64,000 nucleotides of DNA from Morella rubra. Its lineage: Eukaryota > Streptophyta > Magnoliopsida > Fagales > Myricaceae. The notes beneath the pieces were generated by a model. It was not told where the DNA came from. It did no database searches and saw only the letters and a program-made list of their open reading frames with translations. Shown one piece after another: positions 20,837-33,490 of the stretch (position 1 is its first letter; the number at the start of each line of letters is the position of its first letter). The stretch lies in contig CM025849.1 in NCBI GenBank assembly GCA_003952965.2, positions 17,999,052 through 18,063,051 on the forward strand, written 5' to 3'. Made by a program: the position numbers and the translations under genes.

Positions 20837-23176
20837 TGTCATAGCCCACACTGTGAACCTCAAGCGTTGTCTTATAAATGGACTATAAACTGAGTTACGG
20901 CCATGGGAGATCGCAAAGCAATAAGATACTAAGCAAAACACATAAGACTTTTATTAATTATTACAAAAGAGGACCACTTTCTATAATGTACATACTAAAA
21001 AAAACTGGCGGAAAACTAAGAAAACAAACTAATTTCATCATCAGTCCAAGTCCCCATCTAATTAGAACATCTAGGTCAACAGAAAGTCAGCTCCAGAGTG
21101 ATAAAGCCATGTTGAATGGCTTTGGTAAACTCACCTAAATAAACCTCAGACATCTGCTAAAAAAATTTAACAAACAACGGTGAGTCCAAATGACTCAGTA
21201 AAGCAGTGGTTAGTACAACAGAATAGCAGATAGAATAAAAGATATTGAAGAAACCCGTTCATCAATAAAATCTCAACAGAAAAGAAAGTAAATGAAAAGA
21301 CTCAGTTTTCTCAAAAATGATCTTTTCCTTTTTTCATTTTCAATTTCGATCACCACTACTCTCACTCCCAGAGTGAATCACTTGGCCAGAGTGACGGGTT
21401 ACAAGTAACCTTCCGTATCTTTGCAGCAGTACTCCCAGAGTACAATACGGCCTCAAACTCCCAAGTGAGTTATCCTAACAAAGGATCTTTCCGCGTACGA
21501 CGGAGAGGCCAGAATGTCACAACAAGTGAACACATCCTCTTGTGCACAGTACTGTCACGTCTTCACAGTATGTTAAGTATGCATGTCTCATGTCAATGCC
21601 CATACATATCATTCATGATATGCAACACCTTAACCATACTTGAACATCACAATATTCCTTTCCAACGTACAAGTTAAGTGTGCATGTCTCATATCAACGC
21701 CCATACATCTCATTTATGATATGCAACACCTTAACTCGTTTCCATCATCAACATTATAAAACAGTTCTCAAAGGAAAATGTTGTGAAGGCAAAAACAACA
21801 CTTTGATTTCTCGGTTAAAAACCGGCTTAATCACCACGTAGAAAATACTAATTTTGACATGAAAAGTATTGAAATCAAAGGAAAGAAATATGTTCAAGCT
21901 TTGAAAAACAACTTTTGGAAGAAATTTTGAAAAGAAACGGATCAAAGTTGAAAAACAACTTGAAAACGAATCGAACTTTGAAAATGATACTTTTTCGAAA
22001 GGACGAGCTTGTTCTTCGTCAAGAACACGAAGAACATCAAGAACAATAGGAAGAATAGAAAAAATGCTAATAACATCAAGAGATGCTAGAATAATAAAGA
22101 CAAGAGATTCACAATAATCATCTTGAAAACTTGAATCGAAATCAAAGATAACCAACTAAACTTTACCTCTAAGCGTGCTTGATCTTTGCTAAACTTTTTC
22201 CTCCTCTTTCTCCACTTCACTTCACTCTTGCTCTCAAGATTTAACTCACAAAAATTCAGATTGAATGGTGTACTCTTCAAAGGTCGAAATCCACCCTATT
22301 TATAGGAAAACACAGCCGGTTGCATTCCGACACGTGTCCGCCTAGCTAGGCTAGCTTTGGTGAGTCACTAGGCTACATTTCTCTCCTCTTGACACCTAGC
22401 AACCTACAGCAGCTGCATGGAAAGGCTATGGCCGAAATTTATAGGCTTGATGAGTCGCCGCCTAGGTGCACCGGTGACGACACTCGAGCTTCCTAGGTCC
22501 TAGCCTTTTGTGTTGTGCTTTTTGCATCGATTTGTCGTGCTTCTAGCTTTGATTTGTCGTGCTTCCTAGCCATCTTAGGTGTCACTCCCTAAGGCAGCCG
22601 AAATTCACTTTAATTAAGGCTAAATGCTAATTTGCTTCACTAATCTCCGATAATCGTCGATTATCGCTTAAGTGACCTACTTGCTTTCACTTCTCAATCT
22701 ACTTGCTTCCAATTATAAAAAGTCTCCAAATTTAAACCATAAACTCGTGGATAATCTCTCAACATATTAAAAGAATAAAAATCATGTGGTTCGGTTTTCG
22801 AGACAAAAATGACCGACGTGCTTAAAAAATTTATTGCTCCAATACATGCTCCTCAATGTTCTGAACAATCACTCAGTTGCATGTGAACTCTAATTCTCAC
22901 TTAATCATGTCCTAAACAAGGTTCGAGACAAAAAGGTCCGACTAGCTTAAAAATTTAAATTGATCCAATGCGTACTCCTCAATCTCTTGAACAATAACTC
23001 AGTTGCACATGAACTCCAATTCTCACTAAATCATGTCCTAACCAAGGTTTCGAACTTAGTCTCTCAAGTACTAAATACTCTCTCTTAGTCACTAAATATA
23101 CCCTAATTCACTACTAATCACAAACAAGAGAGCATAAACAATATGCATGTGATGTTTGAAAGCTCGGGGTATGACA
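20837..23176 (-). repeat. Gypsy element 1, 3' LTR (2.34 kb)
   Basis: It begins TGTCATAGCCC and ends GGGGTATGACA on the plus strand, a 7-bp terminal inverted repeat. The part 22425-23176 is repeated at 26041-26590 with an internal block (about 22565-22785) missing there. Short near-repeats such as 'cccatacat' with 'atttatgatatgcaacacc' at about 21600-21735 occur inside. No gene is present; open frames in it are incidental. Confidence 0.7.
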
Positions 23177-23239
23177 TACTCCCCCACTTAGAAATAATTC
23201 CGTCCTCGGAATTGAAACATAACACAAGAGACGTACCAG

Positions 23240-26040
23240 TTAGTCAAACAAGTGAGGATACTTGTCACACATGTCTGCCTCTAACTCCCATGAAGCTTCA
23301 GTGATATCGTGACTCTGCCATAACACTTTCACTAAAGGAATCTTCCTGTTACGCAGCTCTTGATCCTTTCTATCTAATATCGCCACAGGTTGCTCCTGAT
23401 AGGTTAAGTTCTTTGCTAGTTGTAAAGGCATATAATCTATCACATGGGAAGGATCTGGAACATATTTTCTCAACATAGAAATATGAAAGGTATCATGAAC
23501 TCCTTCCAATTCTGGGTAAGGCTAACTGATAAGCTGTTACTCCTACCTTACGTAGTATCTCAAAAGGTCCAACATATCTAGGACTCAACTTTCCTTTCTT
23601 CCCAAATCTCTTAACTCCTTTCATAGGAATCACCTTCAAGAATACTTTATCCCCTTCCTCAAAATCTAACGGTCGTCTACGATTATCAGCATAACTCTTT
23701 TGTCTACTCTGAGCCACCTTCAACCTTGTCCTTGATTAGTTCTACCTTTTCACATGTCCTTTGGATTAGGTCAGATCCAATCATTTGTATTTCTCCTACT
23801 TCATCCCAAAACAACGGTGTTCTACATTTCTGTCCATAAAGAGCTTCGTATGGTGCCATCTGAATACTGGTATGATATGTATTGTTATAAGCAAATTCCA
23901 CCAATGGTAAATATTGAATCCAAGATCCCTTGAATTCTAAAATACAAGCTCTCAACATATCTTCTAAGATCTGAATGACTCTTTCTGATTGACCATCAGT
24001 TTGAGGATGAAATGCAGTACTAAACTTCAACTGGGAACCTAATGCTTTTTGAATCCATTCCAAATTCTCGAGGTAAATCTCATATCCCGATCAGATACTA
24101 TAGAACTAGGTATACCATGAAGTTGTACAATTTCCTTAATGTATAACTCAGCCAACTTCTCAGAAGTATAACTAACCTTAATAGGAATGAAATGAGTGAT
24201 TTTGTCATCTATGACATCTTGTCCAGTCAATGCTCTTGGTAACCCAACTACAAAATCCATAGCAATCTCATCCCATTTCCACACTGGGATTTGTAAGGGT
24301 TGTAACAATCCTGCAGGTTTCTAATGTTCAGCTTTCACTTGTTGGCAAATCAAACATCTACTAACAAACTCTGCTATCTCTCTTTTCATCCCAAGCCACC
24401 AAAACTTAGCTTTCAAATCTTGGTACATCCTTGTGGAACCTGGATGTATGGAATACTTTGACCTATGAGCTTCCTGCAATATTAGTTCCTTAATCTCCTT
24501 ATTGTCTGGACCACTATCCTTTCTCTAAAGTATGCCAATCCATCATTCTTAATCATTACCTCTGATTTTGAATCCACAAGTTCTTTCACTATTGGATCTT
24601 GAGTCTATCCATCCTTAATCCGATCCTGTAATGAAGATTGAATTGTCAATGCATTCAATTGTTTCACTTCCTCATCCAAAAGTAATTCAATCTCATTCCT
24701 TTCCATATCCTTTTCCAATTCAGAGACAACTTCTGACTCCTTTCTTTTCCTTCCTCAAACTTCCTACTCAAGGCATCTACTACAATATTTGCCTTTCTAG
24801 GATGATAATTGATGGTACAATCATAGTCCTTGATTAACTCCAACCATCTTCTCTATCTCATATTCAACTCCTTCTGAGTAAAGAAATATTTCAAACTCTT
24901 ATGATCTGTATAGATTTCACACTTAACTCCATACAGATAATGTCTCCAAAGTTTCAGTGCAAACACTACAGCTGCCAATTCTAAATCATGAGTGGGGTAA
25001 TTCTTCTCGTGAGTCTTAAGCTGTCGTGATGCATATGCAATAACTTTTCCTTCCTACATCAATACCCCTCCTAAACCTGTCCTTGAGGCATCAGTATAAA
25101 TAACATATACTTTTGATTCCTTAGGTAAAGCTAAAATTGGTGCAGTAATCAGTCTACTTTTCAACTCCTGAAAACTTTGCTCACATTCCTCCGTCCATAT
25201 AAATTTAGCATTCTTCTTTGTCAACGCTATTAGAGGTGTGCCAATCTCGAGAATCCTTCTACAAATCTACGATAATATCCAGCAAATCCAAGAAAACTTC
25301 TAATATCATGAACTATAGTAGGTCTTGGCCAAGTATAAACTGCCTCTACTTTTCCTGGATCAACTGATATACCTTCACTCGAAATAATATGTCCTAGAAA
25401 TGCTACTTCCTTTAACCAAAAATCACATTTCGAGAACTTAGCATATAACTGTTCATCCCTCAATCTTTGCAAAACTAACCTCAAATGATTCTCATGCTCT
25501 TCCTTACTCCTAGAGTATATCAATATATCATCAATGAATACTACCAGAAAATGATCCAGAAAATCTCTAAATATTCTTTGCATCAAATCCATAAATGCAG
25601 CAGGAGCATTTGTTAATCCAAAAGGCATTACCAGGAATTCGTAATGGCCATACCTGGTACGAAAAGCTGTCTTTGGTATATCCTCCTTCCTGATTCTCAA
25701 TTGATGATATCCTGACCTTAAATCAATCTTAGAAAATATTTCAGCACTATTCAATTGATCAAACAAATCATCAATCCTAGGTAAAGGATACTTATTCCTA
25801 ATAGTAACCTTATTCAGCTCTCGATAGTCTATGCACATTCTCATCGTGCCATCCTTTTTTTCACAAATAACACTGGAGCTCCCCAAGGTGAAACACTAGG
25901 TCTAATATATCCTTTCTGCAATAAATCTTGCAGTTGTTCCTTTAATTCCTTTAGTTCAGCTGGGGCCATCCTATATGGAGCTATACACAAAGGTGCAGTA
26001 TCTAGTACCAATGAAATTTCAAATTCAATTTCTCTTGAAT
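23240..26040 (-). pseudogene. Gypsy pol remnant: reverse transcriptase, RNase H, integrase, chromodomain-like end
   Basis: Read right to left: reverse transcriptase (26030-25230) with [47 protein letters not shown] and an intact [11 protein letters not shown]; RNase H (25220-24840) with YTDASRTGLGG and two or more stops; a DALSRK motif near 24770; integrase zinc finger (HRSKYSIHPG, CLICQQVK, about 24460-24330); integrase core ([24 protein letters not shown]); and a C-terminal block with VKVLWQSHDITEASWE (23240-23509) that fits the chromodomain tail of Tekay/Del chromoviruses. Frame breaks at about 24308, 24060, 23704 and elsewhere make it inactive. The start is lost in the fusion with the LTR. 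Confidence 0.9.
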
Positions 26041-26590
26041 TTCTATGGCTGAAATTCTCCCTATAGGCTTGATAAGTCACCGCCTAGGTGCACCGGTGGT
26101 CGACACTTCGAGCTTCCTAGGTCTTAGCCTTTTGGGCAGTGCTTTTTGCATCGATTTGTCGTGCTTCTAGCTTTGATTTGTCGTGCTAATTTTTTAAGCA
26201 CGTCGGTTTTCGAGACAAAAATGACCGACATGCTTAAAAAATTTTATTGCTCCAATACGTGCTCCTCAATGTTCTGAACAATCACTCAATTGCATGTGAA
26301 CTCTAATTCTCATTTAATCATGTCCTAAACAAGGTTCGAGACAAAAAGGTCTGACTAGCTTAAAAATTTAAATTGATCCAATGCGTACTCCTCAATCTCT
26401 TGAACAATAACTCAGTTGTACGTGAACTCCAATTCTCACTAAATCATGTCCTAACTAAGGTTTCGAACTTAGTCTCTCAAGTACTAAATACTCTCTCTTA
26501 GTCACTAAATATACCCTAATTTCACTACTAATTACAAACAAGAGAGCATAAACAATATGCTTGTGATGTTTGAAACCTCGGGGTATGACA
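26041..26590 (-). repeat. Gypsy element 1, truncated 5' LTR copy fused to pol
   Basis: Homology to the 3' LTR starts at about 'ctatggc[c/t]gaaatt' (22424 and 26042), immediately upstream of the reverse transcriptase codons REIEFEI. The copy lacks the block corresponding to about 22565-22785. It ends GGGGTATGACA at 26590, the same terminus as 23176. Confidence 0.75.
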
Positions 26591-28090
26591 TGTCCATAAC
26601 TTGACAATTCCGGAATTACCACTTGTTTGGCAACAAAAGGCGCGGTAATTCCCAAATGGGTCTAAGGCCTACTAAATGCAAAATGGGAAAAAAATATTCA
26701 TAAAATTATTTAACACAAAATCGTGCTGACTGTTTACAAACCATCTGCACAGAAACAAACAAACTATGTCGTTTCAAAAACCCATCGTACGCATACCTTG
26801 TACACGTCCCAACGATCGATGATTGCCAGAAATAATCGTCCGGAAGGTTACAAGAACCGTGTGGACTGCGATTGATATAGAAAAAAGTCTTTGCAAAATC
26901 ACCCAGTGGCAAACGATTTTCAATCCAAAAACGCAGAGAAACAACCAGTATTTTTACATCAAAACAACCCCAAATCTCACCTAAACATGCGTATAAGCTA
27001 CTAAATTCATTAAACAACTAACAATCAAGCATAATGTATAGTATTTTAAACCGAAACCCACAAAACTCCAGTACCTCAAAGCTTCGAATCCTTCCTTTCC
27101 CTCTACAGCAAGCTTCTCCGCTCCACTGAGTTTCTATAATCTTTCATTGAAATCTAAATACACAGAGGAATATAAATTGTTAGATGCATTTACACAGATA
27201 AACATAAATCAAAATTAGGAAAAAAATCCTAAACCAACTGTGATGCTATTCAATGCCCCAAAAGCAATTCAATGTATGCTTCAATCTCTTTCTAACACTT
27301 CTTAAACGCTCTTTCACCTAATAGGCGGAGTTTGGCCGAATTTAAGAGGATTGGGATTTCTCTGTGTTTGCCAAATGAGCTATGTAGTCTAGGTTTCGAG
27401 GTTTTGATTCTGTGAAAGAATCGTTTGGACAACTAGTATCGAATGTCCGAACACTATCTACATGAAATTTTTGGCGTGAAACTTTACCGCCAACAAATTC
27501 ACTGTGTCGCAACGGTTATATCCTTTGCACATGATATCATTTTAAGTACCAACGATGTCGTTTTGATCCCAGGAAAACGTTGTATTTTCTGTTTACACCA
27601 TTCAAACAGTTATGAAAAATTAAATAGATCTTTTTATTACCTAAACTGCACCGTTTTAACTTTTTCGATAACCGTGCCCACACTTTTGCTTATTGTCTGG
27701 ACTGTTCGCACCTATAGAACAACACCATTTTCCTGGTTAAAATGGCATAGTTTTAACGTCCGAACGTTCATAAAATGTGCAAATCATATGAAGCCAAAAC
27801 GTTTATATAATACGACATTTATATTTACATTTATAATAATTAGGGGACATAATTAGTTTAATATGCTACTGTTTAAATATTGTTACATTACGTATCTAGT
27901 TAATATATTACGATTAAGTTAATGTTAATTAGCATAAACCATAATCAACATGAATATCCAAAATAACTATCACAACATATAGTCAACATAAATATTTGAA
28001 ATAAAATCCATATGTCAACAAATACAAACGCATAAATAAAAGAGGTTCAGAAAACATAACGTGAAATAAAACAAAAGCTGAAAACATAGA
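26591..28090. other. Stretch without a recognisable gene
   Basis: The stretch is AT-rich. The longest open frame (27443-27856, plus strand) shows no domain and has no codon pattern suggesting a gene. A few words such as 'gtccgaacgttc' near 27760 and 'atgtccgaacac' near 27450 resemble the CGTTCGAACG family of the CACTA element at 36450-47209, so part may be old CACTA DNA next to the transposon-domain gene remnant at 28100-29085. Confidence 0.35.
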
Positions 28091-28099
28091 TAAAGTCAT

Positions 28100-29085
28100 A
28101 GTCATGGTGCGGGCTCATCGGTTCCTAATCCGAGAGCCTCATGCGTCTTATCTAGGAGCTCCTCCATAGTGCCCATCCATCTCGTGAGAGTTCGCAGCTG
28201 TGCTGGAGTGCTGGTCATAAACTGCTGCAAATCAAGCATCTACTCTTGAATGGCCCTTAGATCTCTCCTCATAATGCTGACCTCCTCCCTCATTGTGCCC
28301 TCGAGTGGAACGAGAGTGGTGAGATGAGAATTGATATCAATGCACAACAACCAAGTAGGATCAAGTGTTGTCTGAAAACCTTCCTTCACCTTCACCATCA
28401 AAGAGTCAACCCAAGCTAGTTTCTCTATCTATACCTACTAACTGGAACTCTACTCATTATCATGAACAGGGGCAGCCCGCTGATGTCGCCGAAGGTGAGC
28501 TATGGAACAGCTAAGTGTTGACAGATAGATCGTGCCCAGAGGGTTCTTTCTACTCTCATACAGACTATCCATGCGGCCCCAATCATGGAGGAACTATGTC
28601 AGAAGAAGTCCATAAGGAAACCCAAAGCTCGACGGTGTCTTTGTTTCCAATCGCAAAGTCATGAAAATGTACAGTGGTAGATCCATAACTAGGCCTTTAG
28701 TCACGATCAGCATTGGCTCGCCCCTCGCTATTGGACTTTATGTCGTGTGAGCTCTCAACTCGATGTCATGGTCGAAGATAAGGTGCATGATACGCCATAA
28801 TGGAAGCATCTCATTTGGCGTATGAATGATCCGACGACCACCACGTCTCGAGTAGGCTTGATCGGGATCTCCATGGTAGGGAAGGCTCCAACTGGCCTAT
28901 GCATACCTATAAATGCCACTAGCAAGTATGCCGATAACTGAAAGGAGACCCCACGTACAGTGATTTCCCATATAGGTGCATCAATATCAACAACGTCCAG
29001 TAGTGCGACATAGAACTCCCAAACTAGATCTACGAATGTCAAGCCGGTTCTCTTCAGAAACCTGATCCAACCCTATTACATACCT
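28100..29085 (-). pseudogene. Putative plant transposon protein (PF20167-type) gene remnant
   Basis: The minus strand encodes LVWEFYVALLDVVDIDA, WEITVRGVSFQLSAYLL and AFIGMHRPVG (28880-29040), then after shifts LVMDLPLYIFMTLRLE, FPYGLLLT, FLHDWG and SRKNPLGTIYLSTL (28500-28700) and a C-terminal helical stretch ending TMEELLDKTHEALGLG near 28110. This order fits the plant-specific 'putative plant transposon protein' domain family, and the first block aligns with LVRDFYAQVV and QVRGVFFTLSA in the CACTA passenger gene at 38374-39422. Its biochemical role is unknown. Several stops and frameshifts make it a pseudogene. Confidence 0.65.
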
Positions 29086-29745
29086 CGAGAAAGCACCTAG
29101 AAAGAAACTTACTAGTGGTTTTGGTTCAGCTACAGCCACTCAAAGTAAATCCCACAAAGGTCATAAAAAAACCACTCATTCCATTGATCCTCTCCGTGGT
29201 ACTTTAATTTTGATTTATCTTATATGGTTGAAGCTTTAAAACTTCTCACTGAGAGATCTAATACCTCTCACTGAGGGATCTAATACATCCCAACCGTGTA
29301 GTGTACGGAAGATTTCCTCTCGAGTAGGCTTGATTGGGATCTCCATAGCAGGGAAGGCTCCAAATGGCCTCTGTATACCCATATATGTCGCTAGCAAGTC
29401 TGCCGATAACTGAAAGGAGACCCCGCGTACAATGATGTCCTAGACAGGTGCATCAATATCAATAACATACAGCAGTGTGACATAGAACTCCCAGACTAGA
29501 TCTACGGATGTTGTGCCGGTTCTCTTAAGAAACTCAATCCAACCCTATTACCATACCTCGAGAAGTACCTAGAAGGAAACTTCCTAGTGGTTTTGGTCCA
29601 GCTACAATCACTCAAAGTAAATCCCACAAAGGTTGTAAGAAAACCACACCTTCCATTGATTCTCTCTGTGATCCTTTAATTTCATATTTATCTTACATGG
29701 TTGAATCTTTAAAGCTTCTCACTGAGAGATCTAATTCCTCTGCCC
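28845..29745. repeat. Tandem duplication, two copies of about 420 bp
   Basis: The block from 'ctcgagtaggcttgat' to 'cttctcactgagagatc' occurs at about 28847-29255 and again at 29318-29735, with roughly one difference in ten bases. The unit covers the 5' part of the transposon-domain gene remnant and its upstream sequence, so the remnant's N-terminal coding block exists twice. Confidence 0.85.
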
Positions 29746-30014
29746 CTGTTCAGTCTTCCATTCTTGCTACTATTGAATTTCTTAAACTGCATATGATGAA
29801 ATTGGTAGCTGATGTGACTCTCATTAAAAAGCAATTGAATATTGCTGAAAACGTTAAGGAGTAAAGTGCAGCTGGTGCTCAAGAAGAACCAACTGGGGCT
29901 GACAAGGATGTGGAATTCTTTGCTACTATCGAAGAAGAAGATGAAGAAGAGGAGGAAGAGGAAGGTAAAGAAGTTGTTGCCTCAGCCACTTCTGATGAAG
30001 AAGAAGATGTTTAG
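29697..30014 (+). pseudogene. Short coding remnant with coiled coil and acidic tail
   Basis: From the ATG at 29697 the plus strand reads MVESLKLLTERSNSSAP, FLKLHMMKLVADVTLIKKQ, a stop after NVKE at 29862-29864, and, still in frame, an acidic stretch EEDEEEEEEEGKE and a final TAG at 30012-30014. It resembles the C-terminal helical and acidic parts that follow transposon-domain proteins in plant repeats. I do not recognise it firmly; the single stop suggests a recent loss. Confidence 0.4.
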
Positions 30015-30209
30015 ACCTTGTTTTGTTCTCTTCATGACAAAACAGGGGAGTTGTTTTAGAAGGTTTGTTAGTTTGTGGTTAGGGTTTGGCTGATGTCTTC
30101 GGAGGGGTTTTGTTGGCTGTTGCTTGGTTTTGATTGGTTGTGTTACTATTTTTATTTCATTTTGATAAATTGAAGTTGTTTTATGGTTTATTTTTTTGAC
30201 AATATGCTT

Positions 30210-31020
30210 TGATACCAGGATTAACCGAGGAAAGCGCAGGACACCTCGGGATCACCTCGGGATGGTTGGAATGAGAGAAATGGACACCTCGGAGATAGTA
30301 ATGGGGACCTCGGGAAGTGATAATCCGAGATAGATAGATACCTCGGAATAGTAATGAGACATCGGGATAATGTATGGGTATCTCGGGATGTTTGTGGAAA
30401 CGTCGGGAAAGCACTCAAAAATGCACTCTAACTCACACACTCAGATAGATAAGCTCACCACCCAAGTAGAACACAAAGGGATACAGAAATCACCACCCAA
30501 TGTAATCCAACACGGGATACAGAGCAAGAAACTCACCACCTATCGGAATCCACCAAAGGATAAGAGTTGTTAGAATAAATCCTTCTTCAAAGTAGCCTAA
30601 GGCTCAAGTGTATAAACACTAAAAAATCTCTGTTCTGTCTTTCCACTACAAGAGAAGGTTTAAATAGCAAAGCTTGGAACAACCCTCCAAGCATGAGTAA
30701 ATGAAAATTACATCTTCCAAAATATTAATTGAGACATAAAAGACTCTTAGGGAAATGAAAAGACATGTTGAAAATCCAAGCTAAAAATAGCAAACTCGTC
30801 CAAAATTCGCTGGACCTCGGAATTAGCTGCCAGCCTGACCTCCTTGGAGTAATTCAACCATAACTTCGTCTAGAAAACTCCAAATTGTACGCCGTTTGAT
30901 GCGTTGGAAACTAGATTTGTAGAGCTTTCCAACAAGCCATAGTCCTAACAGAAAACCTTCATGAATCATTCCAGAATTTAATTTCAATCTTGACCTTTTG
31001 TGCTGACCACACGTGTGTCA
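30210..31020. mobile_element. Solo LTR, 811 bp, with perfect TGCTT target duplication
   Basis: The element starts TGATACC and ends GTGTGTCA, with TGCTT directly on both sides (30205-30209 and 31021-31025). The flanks rejoin into a sensible sequence when it is removed. Its first 200 bp contain many copies of a CCTCGGGAT-like word spaced 15-30 bp apart. No second LTR or internal sequence belonging to it is nearby. Confidence 0.8.
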
Positions 31021-31482
31021 TGCTTTATGGTTTATATTCTGAACTATATGATTTTTGTTTATAAATAGTTTTAAAACTCTTTAATGCTTCTTTGTAGTTT
31101 CGAAACTATGTCTTTTTGTATTGGAGTTTTTTAAACTCTTAAGAGTATTTTTTGCTGCTTAGTTTAATCATCATTACATAGCATTTATGATATGAGTTTG
31201 CCAATGTTGATTGTTTCTTGTTACAATTTGATATAAGTCATGCTATAGGATAGGGGGAGATGCCTTCTATAGATGTTACTTATCTGATGAGGAGATTGGT
31301 TATTTTTGGTTAACAGCTTATTCAATTGTAGTTGTTATATTTGATAATCTCATTAATAGTGTTGTTTAGCCTATGTTAGTATAGATTGTTGTTTTTATTG
31401 TAAATGGATTTATTGATGGTGATCAACAGAATTCATGTCTTTAGAGAAAAGGTTTGTTTTGTCATAAAGTTTGCCAAAGGGG
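31021..31482. other. AT-rich internal remnant ending in a polypurine tract
   Basis: There is no gene. The stretch ends 'ttgccaaaggggaagat' at about 31468-31482, which looks like a copia 3' polypurine tract directly before a TGTAAATG LTR start. Confidence 0.4.
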
Positions 31483-32720
31483 AAGATTGTAAATGTACTT
31501 AGTTGGCATATAATTTCATTGTTGAATTTGTGTCTTATTTATTCTTGGAGATTCAAGTATGTTAAAGCATTACATGGTTCGAGCTTTTCAACAGCGTATG
31601 AGTATGTCTTGAGCATCTGTAGTTTGATGGAAGTCTTCCTATGGTTTGACAACACGAAGTTGGAGTGTTGATTGTTTTAGGTTAGCAAAGCTTGTTCGAA
31701 GTTTACTTAAAGTTTACCAAGAATTACGTAAGCTAGCCTAAACATTTCTAACTATTTTAGGAACTCCCCCAAATTAACTGCCTTCATGATTCCCACCTCA
31801 AAAGCCTAGGATATAAAAATCATTTCCTCCCATTTTGCCTGATGACATTCCTTTTGATTTTCAAAGAATAAGCCTTCATTAACATCTTCTCTAAGACTCT
31901 GTGTCATTGTTTCTTAGTTTACTCAGTGCGAACTAAATTGTACTAGAAAGATATTGTACCTATCCTTTAGTTTTCATCAGGGTTTTTTATCACACAAAGT
32001 TTATGCTTAGGTGGGTTTTTGTTCTTGAGGGTTACTTCTGTACAAGATCAGTGGTGAAGGTTCTAACGTGTTTGAACAGAGGAGACCGAATCTTAGTCCC
32101 TGCAAAGAGTGCAGATCTATATTCAAGAATTGGGTAAGAAGTTCGGTGGGTAGAATAGCAAGGGGATTTGTGTACTTCTAACGGATAACCATGTAACTTC
32201 GAGTTCTCATACTAGTGAAAATCTTTCTTAGAGTTTTTCTTCTTGAAGATTTCTAAGCATCCTTGTCCTTGAATATCTTGAACTCCTTCATAATTCTATA
32301 TAAAATCTCCTATAAAATCTTTGCGTGTCCCAGAAACAATTGAAGTGTCAGGTTAGGGAACCATAACCTTATTGGAATGTAGAACACTCCAGTATGGTAC
32401 TAATGAAACTAGCACCACCGTATCTGTTGCACAGATCTATATTCCCAAGGGGATTTGTGTACCTAGTAACTCTCATACTACTTTCCTTAGAGTTTTTCTT
32501 CTTGAAGTTTGTCTTCAAGAGGTAATCATTCTATGTTACATTGTTGACTTGTCTTTAGTTAAAAGATAGTTTTCTTGAATATCTTGAAACTTTGATAAAA
32601 AGATCTATTGCTTCAAATTCGCATATATAAAATCTTGATTAAGATTTTGGGTTCTTGAACTTGCTAATATTCTTTGAACAAAGATAGAAAAAGAATTTTA
32701 TTCACACCCCCTCCTGGTTC
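31483..32720 (+). repeat. Probable copia LTR remnant
   Basis: It begins TGTAAATGTACTTAG after a purine tract and ends near 'ttattcacaccccctcctgg', the usual style of copia U5. A similar purine tract plus TTAAATGTACGTA start occurs at about 33478-33505, suggesting two related insertions. I find no matching partner LTR and no target duplication, so the boundaries are approximate. Confidence 0.4.
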
Positions 32721-33490
32721 AGGTGTACCATATTGAATCTTAAATCACCTAGTTCACACTCATCAAGTAGAATTGCACCATAACCTACCCACATTGACAT
32801 ATTGTACCCTTTAACTATCAATATTATACACTTTCATAATGGAGTTGCTAACTTGCTGAAGAGAAGAATGGATGAAAAAATTTAGAACTGCTAATTTCTT
32901 TTACTAGTTTTTGTTATTTGTTATATTTTGTGAAAAATGTTTTTGAAGAACTATATTGCTCTATTTTGATTATACTGATGTATCCATTTGTTTGTTGATG
33001 TTGAGATTAGCTTGTTTAAAACTCTGATATTTTCTGCTATTTGCGAATGCTCTCTTTGTTTGTTTAATCTTATTTTTATAGTGATTTGGCTATAGTCATT
33101 ATAGATCTAATTGAAGCTTTAAATTTAGAAGTAGCTTAAAAATACTACTACTTGATTGAGTTGTAGTTTTGTTAAAATTAGAGTTGTTGATATTTGGAAA
33201 TTACATTGAACTTCCTTACTCTAATAAATGATTATATATTCTGATGGAAGTTTCTCTTAATGCAATCTTTTGATCTTATATGTATTGATTTGATATAATT
33301 GATTATGATGATCACTATTTGTTTAAGTGTGATTTCAAGTAATCGAATCACAAGACAAGTTGTTTTGGGACATTTCTTAGTTTACTAGGCTTTTTGATAT
33401 TGTGAACTAAGTTATGTTCCTGGTGATAACATAATTTTGATTAGATATGTGTTAATTCAAGGTTTTGTCATGCAATTGCCAAAGGGGGAG
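32721..33490. other. AT-rich stretch without a gene, ending in a second polypurine tract
   Basis: Only non-coding AT-rich sequence is seen. The end (33478-33490) reads 'gccaaagggggag', again like a copia polypurine tract. Confidence 0.35.

Larger units (their letters stand above)
20837..26590 (-). mobile_element. Ty3/gypsy chromovirus (Tekay/Del-like), truncated at its 5' side
   Basis: A 2.34-kb LTR (20837-23176) with ends TGTCATA...TATGACA is followed by a purine tract (AAGTGGGGGAGTA on the minus strand, next to 23176) and a minus-strand pol. On the right, pol runs directly into a partial LTR copy (about 26041-26590) homologous to the last 750 bp of the left LTR and ending in the same GGGGTATGACA. 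Gag, protease, primer site and the remainder of the 5' LTR are gone. Flanking bases (caaac and tgtcc) do not match. The lineage is suggested by the C-terminal chromodomain-like block. Confidence 0.8.

Noticed and set aside
21754..22280. Minus-strand open frames of 133 and 64 codons
   Set aside because: They lie wholly within the 2.3-kb gypsy LTR and have low-complexity Phe/Ser/Leu content.
27443..27856. 137-codon plus-strand open frame
   Set aside because: No domain, no similarity to a known family that I can see, and AT-rich hydrophobic composition typical of chance frames.
30644..30660. CACTACAAGAGAAGG, resembling a CACTA terminus
   Set aside because: It lies inside the solo LTR at 30210-31020, has no inverse partner with a matching 3-bp duplication nearby, and no subterminal repeats.
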